A DNA stretch of 64,000 bases from DATFVJ01 sp963851085 (GTDB lineage Bacteria > Actinomycetota > Actinomycetes > Streptosporangiales > Streptosporangiaceae): the NCBI GenBank assembly GCA_963851085.1, contig CAWKNX010000018.1:124001-188000 (forward strand). Direction: 5' to 3'. Made by a program: the position numbers and the translations under genes. Positions 33,458 to 41,904 of the stretch are shown here, in pieces. The stretch's first letter is position 1; the number at the start of each line of letters is the position of its first letter. Below the pieces are notes generated by a model, which searched no databases, was not told the origin of the DNA, and was given only the letters and a program-made list of their open reading frames with translations.

Positions 33458-35278
33458 TCAGAGTGCTCCCACCGACGCGTATGCCGACAGGTACCTGTCG
33501 GTGACGGCGGCCCACGTCCGGTCCCGCGCAGCCCAATCCCTGGCTCTTGCCCCAATTTCGCTGCGCCTGTCTGGACTGTAGAAAAGGTCCTCGACACAAT
33601 CGGCCAGCGTCATCTGATCTTCCGGCACCGTTAATGCTCCGGTTATCCCGGGTTCAATGATTTCCCGCAGTCCATTTACTTCACTAGCCACCACGCATAG
33701 ACCGCTTGCCATCGCCTCCACAGGTTTGAGAGGCGTGACCATATGACAGACCCGGTCGCCGGTCCTTGGGACCGCGAAGATATCGAGGACCGCATGGAAG
33801 TGGCGCACATCCGCCATCGGCACCCGGCCGGTGAAGAGGGCGACGCCGCCGAGGCCGAGGTCGGCGGCGAGACGCTCGAGGGCAGGGCGCTCTGGCCCGT
33901 CGCCGACGATCAGCGGCCGCGCGGGCACCCCGCGGCGGCGCAGTTGCGCGGCGGCCCGCAGCAGGGTGTCGGCCCCCTCGTACGCGAACAAGCTGGAGAC
34001 CATGCCGATGACGAACTCGGCCCGGCCGATGCCGAGCGCCGCGCGCAGCGCGCTGCCGTCCGGCAGGGGCTGGAGGAATTCAGCCGCCACCGCGTTCGGC
34101 ACCACCGCGACCTTGGCCGCGGGGACGCCGCGGCTGATGATCTCCTCACGCATGACCTCGCCGAGCGTCACGACCAGGTCGGCGGCGTGCATGCACCGGG
34201 TCTCCATGTGGCGGCTCATCCGGTAGAGGTCGCTGGCCTGCGCTGGCGGCCCGGTCGCTCCTGCGGCTGCTTCGCCGCGGCGCGACAGCCACGTCTCCTC
34301 GAGGAAACCACGGACCTCGTAGACCACCGGCACGCCCGAGCGCTCACGCACGGCGAGCGCGAGCTGGCCGTTGAGGTGATTGCTCGCCGCGTGCAGCACG
34401 GCGGGGCGCAGCCGCTCCGCGAGCCGCGCGGCCAGCTCGGTGCCGCGGGCGAGCGCCGCGTCAGCGGCCCGCGGCAGGAGGTACGGCAGCAGCCGGTGGT
34501 AGGGGATGCCCTCGACCTCGACCAGGTGGCGTGCGTCGGCCTTGCCCTGCGCCACAGGGAAACCGCATCTGGTCACCACGTGCGGGTCGAGCCCGGCGGC
34601 GCGCTGCGCGAGCGCGATGCGATGCGTGCGCACCGTGTAGCCCGCGTGAGTCGTCGGCAGGGCGTTGGTGACCATGTGCAGGATGCGGGCGTCGCTGCGC
34701 GATCGGTGCCGGGCGCGCTCTGTCGTGCCGGTGGGAGCACCGTGCTTCCACCCGCGCGGCGCGGCTACGCCGAGCACGGCAAGCTCGCCCGCCAGCGCGC
34801 GCCGCATCCTGCGCGAGGAAGCCGACCGCTCGCCGTCGAGCAGGCGCACCGCGTCGGTCAGCCTGCCCTCACGCCACGCCAGCCGCGCGGCCAGGTCCGG
34901 CGGCACGCAGGCGCCCTGGTGGCGCAGGCGGGTGAGCGCGGCCCTTGCGACCTCGGGCCGGTCCATGGCCAGCGCGAACGACGCCTGGTGGTGCGGCCAG
35001 GGCTCGAGGAGACTCAGCGCGGCCTGCCGGTCGCCGCGCTCCCAGAGCGCGAGCGCCCGGCCGTGGCGGCTCAGCGGCTGCAGCGCCTGGCGGCCGGCCC
35101 CGGGCAGGATCCGCCAGGCGAGCGCGGCCGCGCGAGCCCGGTCTTCCGTTACGTGCCGCCACCCCACGCTGGCCGTGAGGGTGACGAGCCGCAGCGAGAT
35201 CCGCCCATTCCACAGATGCGTGTTCCGCACGGCGGCGGATGGTAGCCGCGCCGCGTGAACACCGGGCAACAGGCGCAC
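33458..35278 (-). CDS. Glycosyltransferase family 4 protein with ~190-residue N-terminal extension
   Basis: The protein has 606 residues. The N-terminal ~190 residues are helical, Arg/Ala/Leu-rich (RQALQPLSRHGRALALWERG, AALTRLRHQG) and may be repeat-like. The GT-B domain starts at ~RILHMVTNALPTTHAGYTVR. It continues through GVPVVYEVRGFLEETW, DLVVTLGEVMREEIISRGVP, AKVAVVPNAVAAEF and EFVIGMVSSLFAYEGADTLL, then RTGDRVCHMVTPLKPVEAMA and GLCVVASEVNGLREII. It lies between the dehydrogenase (15 bp gap) and the divergent wecB gene. The GTG at 35278 is the furthest start and has a weak ribosome site, so the true start could be further in. Confidence 0.85.
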   Translation of the reverse strand: MRLLPGVHAARLPSAAVRNTHLWNGRISLRLVTLTASVGWRHVTEDRARAAALAWRILPGAGRQALQPLSRHGRALALWERGDRQAALSLLEPWPHHQASFALAMDRPEVARAALTRLRHQGACVPPDLAARLAWREGRLTDAVRLLDGERSASSRRMRRALAGELAVLGVAAPRGWKHGAPTGTTERARHRSRSDARILHMVTNALPTTHAGYTVRTHRIALAQRAAGLDPHVVTRCGFPVAQGKADARHLVEVEGIPYHRLLPYLLPRAADAALARGTELAARLAERLRPAVLHAASNHLNGQLALAVRERSGVPVVYEVRGFLEETWLSRRGEAAAGATGPPAQASDLYRMSRHMETRCMHAADLVVTLGEVMREEIISRGVPAAKVAVVPNAVAAEFLQPLPDGSALRAALGIGRAEFVIGMVSSLFAYEGADTLLRAAAQLRRRGVPARPLIVGDGPERPALERLAADLGLGGVALFTGRVPMADVRHFHAVLDIFAVPRTGDRVCHMVTPLKPVEAMASGLCVVASEVNGLREIIEPGITGALTVPEDQMTLADCVEDLFYSPDRRSEIGARARDWAARDRTWAAVTDRYLSAYASVGAL

Positions 35279-35385
35279 CCTGGAACCGTCCCGCCCACGG
35301 ACCCCGCCCGCCTACCAGCCCCGGCCCGCCTACCAACCCGGCCCCGCCCACGAATCCATACGGGAACTACGGAGAGAAGGTACAG

Positions 35386-36471
35386 GTGGTCACACCGATC
35401 GTGCACGTGCTCGGCGCACGGCCGAACTTCGTCAAGGCAGCGCCCGTCATCAGGGCGCTCGCGGTGATTGGCCAGGAGCAGCAGGTCATCCACACCGGCC
35501 AGCACTATGACGAGCGGCTGTCGGGGGTGTTCTTCACCCAGCTCGGGCTGCCTGCGCCCGAGGTGGATCTCGGCGTGGGCTCCGGCACGCACGGCCGGCA
35601 GACAGCCGCGGCGCTGACCGGCCTGGAGCAAGAATTCGTTCAGCGTTCACCCGGCCTCGTCATTGTGTACGGCGATGTCAACTCCACGCTCGCTGCCGCG
35701 CTCGCCGCGGCGAAGCTCGGGATCGGTGTGGCGCATGTGGAGGCCGGGCTGCGAAGTTTCGACCCCTCGATGCCCGAGGAGCTGAACCGGCGGCTCACCG
35801 ATCAGCTGTGTGAGCTGCTTTTCGCTACCTCGCCCGAGGCGATCGGGCACCTGGCGAACGAGGGCGTCCCGGCCGCCCGCGTGCATTTCGTCGGCAATCC
35901 GATGATCGACACGCTGCTCGCCTGCCTACCCGCGACCGCCTCCGGTGCGGCGCGCGGCCTGCCCGGCCTGCCCGCGCGGTACGTGGTGGCAACGCTGCAC
36001 CGGCCCGCCAACGTGGACGACCGCCGTGACGCGGCCGAGCTTGTCCGCGCGCTGCACGACGTCGCCGGCCAGCTTGACGTGATCATCCCGGTGCACCCAC
36101 GCGGCCGCGCCGCCCTCGCCGCCGCCGGCCTGCACGGGCACGGCCGGATCCGGGTGTGCGAGCCGCTTGGGTACCTGGAATTCGTCGCGCTTGTCCGTGG
36201 CGCCGCGGCGGTCATCACCGATTCTGGCGGGGTTCAGGAGGAGACCACGATGCTGCGCGTGCCGTGCCTGACGCTGCGGCCCAACACGGAGCGCCCGATC
36301 ACCGTTACACATGGCAGTAACCGGCTGGTCACTCGCGGCGAACTTGCGGCGGCGGTGCTCAAGGCGTGTGCCGATGGGCCGTACGCCGGCGAGCTGCCGC
36401 CCCTGTGGGATGGCGCGGCGGGGCCGCGGATCGCCCGCGTTGTCGCGGACTGGCTGGCCCGACGTGGCTGA
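35386..36471 (+). CDS. wecB: UDP-N-acetylglucosamine 2-epimerase (non-hydrolysing)
   Basis: Interconverts UDP-GlcNAc and UDP-ManNAc. The protein has 361 residues: VHVLGARPNFVKAAPVIRAL, IHTGQHYDERLSGVFF, VIVYGDVNSTLAAALAAAKL, VAHVEAGLRSFDPSMPEELN, RRLTDQLCELLFATS, YVVATLHRPANVDD, VIIPVHPRGRAAL and ITDSGGVQEETTMLRVPCLT are all family blocks. I chose the GTG at 35386, preceded by ggagagaagg. A divergent promoter region of ~107 bp separates it from the GT4 gene. It supplies the substrate for the dehydrogenase at 32180-33442. Confidence 0.92.
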   Translation: MVTPIVHVLGARPNFVKAAPVIRALAVIGQEQQVIHTGQHYDERLSGVFFTQLGLPAPEVDLGVGSGTHGRQTAAALTGLEQEFVQRSPGLVIVYGDVNSTLAAALAAAKLGIGVAHVEAGLRSFDPSMPEELNRRLTDQLCELLFATSPEAIGHLANEGVPAARVHFVGNPMIDTLLACLPATASGAARGLPGLPARYVVATLHRPANVDDRRDAAELVRALHDVAGQLDVIIPVHPRGRAALAAAGLHGHGRIRVCEPLGYLEFVALVRGAAAVITDSGGVQEETTMLRVPCLTLRPNTERPITVTHGSNRLVTRGELAAAVLKACADGPYAGELPPLWDGAAGPRIARVVADWLARRG

Positions 36472-37126
36472 CCGCGCTGACCACATGCTGACCGGCGCCG
36501 AGGCTGCCCTCTACTGGGAGGAGCGGCATCGCCGGGCCGACGACCTGCGCTCCGGCGGGCACATCGGAATCGACCATGCGGGCAACGAGCTGTTCTACGC
36601 GCGGCGCCTCGGGACCTTGCTCGAGATCATCGCGGACCACGCGAGCACGGCGGAGCCGCTGTTCGTGCTCGACGCCGGCTGCGGCAAGGGCCACTTCGCC
36701 CGCGGGCTGGCCAGGTGCGGCCACCGGGTCGACGCGATCGACGCGGCCGCGGCGGCGATCGCGTACTGCCGCGCCCAGGAGGAGGAACCGTCGCTCCAGT
36801 GGGCGGTGTCGCCGCTGTCCGGGTGGAGCACCCCGTGGCTCTACGACGTCGCGTATGCGATCGATGTTCTCTTCCACATCCTCGACGACGACGAGTGGGC
36901 CGCCTCCGTCGCCAACCTGGCATCGCTGGTGCGTTACGGTGGCGCGCTCATCATCACCGATGAGGACGCACCGCGGCGCAGACCGCGGGGGACCTACATG
37001 GTGCACCGCACCCGCGCCGAGTACGTCGCGCAGCTAGAGCGGCGCGGCCTGGAGCATCGGGGGTTTCGCCCCTATGCGTTCCGTGACAACCAGGTCGGCT
37101 TTCACGTCTTCACGAGGATCCGCTGA
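36464..37126 (+). CDS. SAM-dependent class I methyltransferase
   Basis: The protein has 220 residues. Motif I is LFVLDAGCGKGHFARGLA; VDAIDAAAAAIAYC is motif II; DVAYAIDVLFHILDDDEW and GGALIITDEDAPRR are the later motifs. The start is taken as GTG 36464, which overlaps the wecB stop by 8 bp; an ATG at 36485 is the alternative. Its place between wecB and the glycan genes suggests methylation of a sugar or a glycan end, which could cap the polymer. Confidence 0.85.
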   Translation: MADRADHMLTGAEAALYWEERHRRADDLRSGGHIGIDHAGNELFYARRLGTLLEIIADHASTAEPLFVLDAGCGKGHFARGLARCGHRVDAIDAAAAAIAYCRAQEEEPSLQWAVSPLSGWSTPWLYDVAYAIDVLFHILDDDEWAASVANLASLVRYGGALIITDEDAPRRRPRGTYMVHRTRAEYVAQLERRGLEHRGFRPYAFRDNQVGFHVFTRIR

Positions 37127-37147
37127 TATCGACACGAGGTTCCACCT

Positions 37148-39544
37148 ATGCGCCTTATCGATCTTGCCCAGCCCTACCTCGACGGGGTCCACACGATCGT
37201 GGAGATCGCTGCGGGCGACCTCGACCTGCGACCATATCTGCGCGATGTCGGCGATGTCGCCTACCTGCGCTGCGACGTGTCCGACCCCGCGACGGCCATC
37301 CCCGAGCTCGGTAAGGGCGTCCTGCTCGTGCTCGCCACCGGACCCGATCCAGGCTGGCATCTCCCGCCGCGGGTGTGCAGGCAGGTGCTGGAGCAGGTGG
37401 CAGCCGGCGGCCGGGGGCTCGTGATCTTCGGGTATCGCGGCGCGGAACTGCCCTACCACCAGATCCTCGACAGCCTCTGCGGCCGACGCTGCCAGGTGCT
37501 CCAGGCGGCGACTCTCGACTACCCGGATCTGCCGAGCGGGATCGCGTTCGCGCAGGCCGAGGACGTGCAGGCGCCGCCGGATTATTTCGGGCGGCCGGTG
37601 AGCACAGGAGATGCCTCGCTGCGGATCGCCAACGAGCACGTGCTCGCGGGCTTCGTGTGGCGTGGCCTGCGCGCGCGCTATCAGGATCTACAGCGCGCGC
37701 GAAGCACAGCAGGCACAGCAGCTACGACAGGCACAGCAGGCGCTGCGGACGAGGCGCCACCCGAGCAGGTGAGGCTGGCCGCGGACAACGAGCGGCTGGC
37801 GCGTGCCCTGAGCGATGCCGAGCAGCGGCTCGGCCTTGCGGAGCGGCGCCTCGCCGCGGTCGAGCGGTCGGCCACTATGGAGGTCGGCCGCCTGTTCGTG
37901 GCCGCGGTGCGGCACCCATGGCGCGGTGCGGTGCGGCTGCCGCGCGACCTGCACGCGACGTGGCGCAGGCGCGGCGGCGGTGTTCGCCGGGCTGGCGGTG
38001 GTGTCAGCGGGGCAGGCGGCGGTGTTAGGACAGGTGGCGGTGTTCGCCTGGGCGGCCAGGCGGGCGGCGGCGCGGATATGGCTGCCGTACCCGGCTGCCT
38101 GTTCGCGGCACCTTCCGCACCCGGACTCGGCTGGCGGCTATCCGCGCCTGGCAGGCTCGTGATCACGGGCGTGCTGACCCCGCGCACGTGTGCCACGCTC
38201 GACCCCGACGCGGCCGTGCATCCGCTGCTGCCGCACTACGCCGCGCAGGCACTCGAGGGCACCGGCGCCGACATCATGCTCATCGACGCGGCCGCCGCGC
38301 TGCCAGGCGGCCCGTGGTCATACCTCGGCGACCCGGCGGCCGCGGACCGCGGCCGGCGGCTCGCGGACCTGATCGGCATCGCCCGATCGCTTGGCATTCC
38401 CGTTGTCTTCCTGCGCACGCTGCCGCCGCACCGGGCGCCGGGCCTCGAGGTGTTCGCTGAACGCTGCGACGTCGCATACGACGGCGATCTCGGCGTGCAG
38501 CTCGCCAGGTTCAACCCCGTCGACCTTGACCCACTGCGCACCTGCGATGCCGTCTACGCTGGGCGCAGGGACCCGCGCGAGCCACCTGCCCAGCGGCGCT
38601 TGCTCGACGCGGTGGAACTCGCCGGCGCACGCGTCGCGGCGGCTGTCCCATGGCACACGGAGCCGACGTGCTACCGGCGGCACGGCCTTTTCGTCACCGC
38701 ATCGGCGCGGCAGGCGCGCGAGCAGCTTGCCTGCGGCGCGCGGGTGATCGGGCCGGTCGGGTCGGCGCAGCCGGTCGGCGGCGCGATTCACCTGACGGAC
38801 GCGGGCGCCGCGGCGGCCGCGATCGCCGCCGCCCGCGAGCAGGGCGTCAGGGAACCCGCCGAGATACGGGGCGTGCTGCGCGAGCTTTTTGCCACGCACG
38901 CCACCCCGGTGCGGCTCGCCGAGCTTGCCGCGCTCGCCGGCGTCGCGGTGGATCCGCTCGCGTCGCGCGGGGTCGCGGTGCTCGCGATGCTTCCCCGTTC
39001 CACCCGGTGGGACGCGGCCGCCGAGAGGAGCGCTGGCCGCCTCGCGAGCACGGTGGCGCGCCAGCGGCACCGCCCGGCCGAAGTCGTGCTCGCGACGCCC
39101 GATGCGGCGGCGCCCCAGATGGCAGCGCCGCAGGCCCCACCGGGCACGCCGGTGCCCAGTCGTGTCCCTGCCTGGCTCCGCGAGCTTCAGGACCTGGGCA
39201 TCGCGGTGCGGGTCGCGCGCGAACCCGGCCTGGCCGGGGCCGCACGCGCCGCGCGCAGCGAATGGGTGGTGCGCTGGGATACCGAACGGGACCACCCTGA
39301 CACCTATCTGCTCGACCTCGTGTGCGCGCGGGAGTGCTCCAGGGCCGACGTGGTGGGCACGGCCGCAGATGCCGGCCACACCCTGGAAATGGAGACCGGC
39401 TGCGCCTTCGCCCCCGATCTCGAGCCCGTGCTCATCCGCCGCACCCTGGTGAACTCGGGTGAGCTCGACGCAGCGGCGTGGGCCAGGCGTGGTCACACGC
39501 TGTTCGCACTCTCAAGGGAGGCACTGACATGGCCGGTGACATGA
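37148..39544 (+). CDS. Large multidomain protein of the polysaccharide locus (methyltransferase-like, coiled coil, GT-like)
   Basis: The protein has 798 residues. Residues 1-~180 resemble a divergent SAM-methyltransferase fold (TIVEIAAGDLDLRPYLRDVG, then GGRGLVIFGYRGAELPYH). Next is a coiled coil (AADNERLARALSDAEQRLG, AERRLAAVERSA), a basic segment and a GGGV-repeat linker (~275-315). The next ~260 residues (LVITGVLTPRTCATLDPDAA, IMLIDAAAALPGGPWSYLGD, FVTASARQAREQLACGARVI) resemble CgeB/GT-B-like proteins. The last ~180 (VAVLAMLPRSTRWDAA, RPAEVVLATP) look like a GT2-like piece without a clear DxD. ATG 37148 follows cgagg. Its end lies in the 73-bp duplication. Domain calls are tentative; no name fits. 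Confidence 0.6.
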   Translation: MRLIDLAQPYLDGVHTIVEIAAGDLDLRPYLRDVGDVAYLRCDVSDPATAIPELGKGVLLVLATGPDPGWHLPPRVCRQVLEQVAAGGRGLVIFGYRGAELPYHQILDSLCGRRCQVLQAATLDYPDLPSGIAFAQAEDVQAPPDYFGRPVSTGDASLRIANEHVLAGFVWRGLRARYQDLQRARSTAGTAATTGTAGAADEAPPEQVRLAADNERLARALSDAEQRLGLAERRLAAVERSATMEVGRLFVAAVRHPWRGAVRLPRDLHATWRRRGGGVRRAGGGVSGAGGGVRTGGGVRLGGQAGGGADMAAVPGCLFAAPSAPGLGWRLSAPGRLVITGVLTPRTCATLDPDAAVHPLLPHYAAQALEGTGADIMLIDAAAALPGGPWSYLGDPAAADRGRRLADLIGIARSLGIPVVFLRTLPPHRAPGLEVFAERCDVAYDGDLGVQLARFNPVDLDPLRTCDAVYAGRRDPREPPAQRRLLDAVELAGARVAAAVPWHTEPTCYRRHGLFVTASARQAREQLACGARVIGPVGSAQPVGGAIHLTDAGAAAAAIAAAREQGVREPAEIRGVLRELFATHATPVRLAELAALAGVAVDPLASRGVAVLAMLPRSTRWDAAAERSAGRLASTVARQRHRPAEVVLATPDAAAPQMAAPQAPPGTPVPSRVPAWLRELQDLGIAVRVAREPGLAGAARAARSEWVVRWDTERDHPDTYLLDLVCARECSRADVVGTAADAGHTLEMETGCAFAPDLEPVLIRRTLVNSGELDAAAWARRGHTLFALSREALTWPVT

Positions 39545-39658
39545 ACCGTGGGACGCACCGGGCGCTCGTGTACGGCGACATCGACCAAGGGAGGCACTGA
39601 CATGGCCGGTGACATGAACCGTGGGACGCACCGGGCGCTCGTGTACGGCGACATCGAC
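39513..39658 (+). repeat. Perfect 73-bp tandem duplication at the junction of two glycan genes
   Basis: 39513-39585 is repeated exactly at 39586-39658. Each unit carries a ribosome site (aagggagg), an ATG and the first 19 codons of the downstream glycosyltransferase gene. Because 73 is not a multiple of 3, the first ATG (39529) runs into a stop after 23 codons, while the second ATG (39602) opens the full gene. The upstream gene's stop (39542-39544) lies in copy 1. Confidence 0.97.
39529..39600 (+). other. 23-codon decoy minigene created by the 73-bp duplication
   Basis: It starts like the downstream protein (MAGDMNRGTHRALVYGDID) and then reads QGRH and TGA because the frame enters the second repeat copy. 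It has the same aagggagg ribosome site as the full gene and ends one base before the true ATG at 39602. Translation of it could reduce or couple translation of the next gene. Confidence 0.5.
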
Positions 39659-41875
39659 ATGAACCTGATCGACGGCTCCGCGATCTGGATGCAGTCGATG
39701 GCGCAGGCCCTCAGCCGGGCGGGCTGCGCGGTGACACTGGTGCTCAAGAGCCCCGTACGGACACCTCGCCTGCTCGACCCGCTGCTTGCCGATCCGCGCG
39801 TCGTCGTGCGGCGGCCGTTCGAGGAAGGACTGCAGGGCAGCCTCACCGGCACCGGGATGAGCCCGGTTCAGGCGTCGCGCCTGCTGGCCATCCTGGACGC
39901 GGAGTGCAGGCATGATCTGGTCGTGCTGCGCGGGCGCCGTACCGCGTTTCAGGTGGCGGCCGACGGTGGGTTCGACGGCCGGCTGTGGACCTACCTGACC
40001 GATATCCCGCAGTCGGTGTTCGAGCTTGATTGCGCTGCCGTCGCCGACCTGACCCGCATCGCGCAGGCGTCGCGCTACCTGCTCTGCCAGACCGAGGAGC
40101 TGCGCTGCTTCCTCGAAACCGCCGTACCCGCGGCCTGCGGCAAATGCGAGCTGCTGCACCCGGTCGTGCCGCCGCTCGAGACGGCGGAACCCGGTGAGCC
40201 CGAGCGGGGCACGGGCCCGCTCAGGCTCGTCTACACGGGCAAGTTCGCGCCGCGCTGGAACACCTACGAGATGACACAGCTGCCGCGGCTGCTTGCCGCC
40301 AGGGGTGTGCGGGCCGAGGTCCACATGGTCGGCGACAAGATCCACGACGATCCCGCCGATCCTGGGTATAGCCGCCGGATGCGCCGCGCCCTTGGCTCCG
40401 CGGCCGCTGACCTGACGGCGCCCGTAGCAGCGGGCGGCGTCGCCTGGTACGGCGGCCGTCCGCGGCAGGAGGCGATGCGGATCGCAGCGGCCTGCGATAT
40501 CGGGCTCGGCTGGCGCCATCCGGCGCTCGATGCGAGCCTGGAGCTCTCCACGAAGGTGCTCGAGTTCGGCTCGCTCGGCCTGCCGGTGGTGCTCAACAGG
40601 ACCCCGATGCACGAGGCGCTGCTCGGCGTGGACTATCCCCTGTTCGCGGTCGGCCAGGAGGATGTCGTCGAGGTTGTAGCGGCGTGCGCCGTCGACGCAC
40701 AGGTCGCCAAGCTCGCCGCAGGGCGTGCGGCGGCCGCCGCGGACGGGTTCGGCATGGAGCGCGCGGCGGCGTCACTGCGTGGATTGCTCCGCCGGGCGTT
40801 CCCTTCGGGCAAGGCGGCCTGTGCCGGCGGGACAGGCCCAAGGCTCCTCAAGGTCGGCGTGGCCGGGCACGACCTCAGGTTCTTCAGCCGGATTCTGGAG
40901 TACCTGGGGAACATGCCCGGGCTCGACGTCAGGCTGGACCACTGGCCGGCGCTCGCTGAGCACGATGAGGCGGAAAGCGGCGCGCTCGCGCGCTGGGCGG
41001 ACGTCGTCATCTGCGAATGGTGCGGCCCCAATGCCATCTGGTACAGCCGTCACAAGCGCCCCGGCTCACGCCTGCTCGTCCGCTTGCACAGGTTCGAGCT
41101 GTACTCGCGTTACGTGCATGAGGTCGACATCGCGGCCGTCGACCAGGTCGTGTGCGTGAGCCCGCACTACTCCCGGCTCGCCAGCGAGCTGGCCGGCTGG
41201 CCTGCGGGCAAGGTCGTGACCGTGCCGAACTGGGTCGACGCCGCCCAGCTTGACCGGCCCAAGCTCGAGGGCGCACACCATCACCTCGGGATCGTGGGCG
41301 TGGTGCCCGCGCGCAAGCGGCTCGACCTGGCCCTCGACGTGCTCGCGGAACTGCGCGCCACCGACGAGCGGTACATGCTGTACGTCAAATCCACCATGCC
41401 GTGGGATCACTGGTGGATCTGGAAGCAGGCTAGCGAGCGCGCGCACTACGCGGCCGCGGCGCGCAGGATCCAGCGTGACCCGCTGCTTCGCGGCGGCGTG
41501 GTGTTCGACCGGGCAGGCCCGGACGTGGCGGCCTGGCTGCGCATGGTCGGTTTCGTGCTGTCCACGAGCGACGACGAGAGCTTCCACGTCGCCCCCGCGG
41601 AGGGCATGGCCTCGCGGGCGGTGCCCGTGGTGCGGAACTGGCCAGGCGCACAGACCATCTATGACCCGCGGTGGATCCACGCCACCCCGGCGGCGATGGC
41701 CACCTCGATCGGCTCCATGACACCCGGCCAGTGGGCGAGCGCGGGTGAGACCGCGCGCAGGCAAGCGGAGCCGTTCGGGATAGATAATGTAGTTACGGCC
41801 TGGCGCGGCCTGCTGACCGGTGACCTCTCACCGGCGCCGCCCGGACCGTCGCACGAACTGCTCGGCACGGTCTGA
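39602..41875 (+). CDS. Protein with two tandem GT-B glycosyltransferase domains
   Basis: The protein has 757 residues. Domain 1 (~10-410): ALVYGDIDMNLIDGSAIWMQ, LRLVYTGKFAPRWNTYEM, GVAWYGGRPRQEAMRIAAAC, DASLELSTKVLEFGSLGLPV. Domain 2 (~430-750): LKVGVAGHDLRFFSRILEYL, VVCVSPHYSRLASELAG, VTVPNWVDAAQLDRPKLE, LGIVGVVPARKRLDLALDVL, LSTSDDESFHVAPAEGMASR. Both end in the nucleotide-sugar-binding GT4-type helix. One polypeptide with two transferases suggests alternate addition of two sugars, as in some O-antigen and capsule synthases. Start ATG 39602 is inside the second copy of the duplication. Confidence 0.82.
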   Translation: MAGDMNRGTHRALVYGDIDMNLIDGSAIWMQSMAQALSRAGCAVTLVLKSPVRTPRLLDPLLADPRVVVRRPFEEGLQGSLTGTGMSPVQASRLLAILDAECRHDLVVLRGRRTAFQVAADGGFDGRLWTYLTDIPQSVFELDCAAVADLTRIAQASRYLLCQTEELRCFLETAVPAACGKCELLHPVVPPLETAEPGEPERGTGPLRLVYTGKFAPRWNTYEMTQLPRLLAARGVRAEVHMVGDKIHDDPADPGYSRRMRRALGSAAADLTAPVAAGGVAWYGGRPRQEAMRIAAACDIGLGWRHPALDASLELSTKVLEFGSLGLPVVLNRTPMHEALLGVDYPLFAVGQEDVVEVVAACAVDAQVAKLAAGRAAAAADGFGMERAAASLRGLLRRAFPSGKAACAGGTGPRLLKVGVAGHDLRFFSRILEYLGNMPGLDVRLDHWPALAEHDEAESGALARWADVVICEWCGPNAIWYSRHKRPGSRLLVRLHRFELYSRYVHEVDIAAVDQVVCVSPHYSRLASELAGWPAGKVVTVPNWVDAAQLDRPKLEGAHHHLGIVGVVPARKRLDLALDVLAELRATDERYMLYVKSTMPWDHWWIWKQASERAHYAAAARRIQRDPLLRGGVVFDRAGPDVAAWLRMVGFVLSTSDDESFHVAPAEGMASRAVPVVRNWPGAQTIYDPRWIHATPAAMATSIGSMTPGQWASAGETARRQAEPFGIDNVVTAWRGLLTGDLSPAPPGPSHELLGTV

Positions 41876-41904
41876 CCGAGGCGTCGCAAGCGGACCTACG
41901 GCCA

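Noticed and set aside
33743..35245. 500-codon plus-strand frame
   Set aside because: Antisense to the GT4 gene with all glycosyltransferase motifs on the minus strand.
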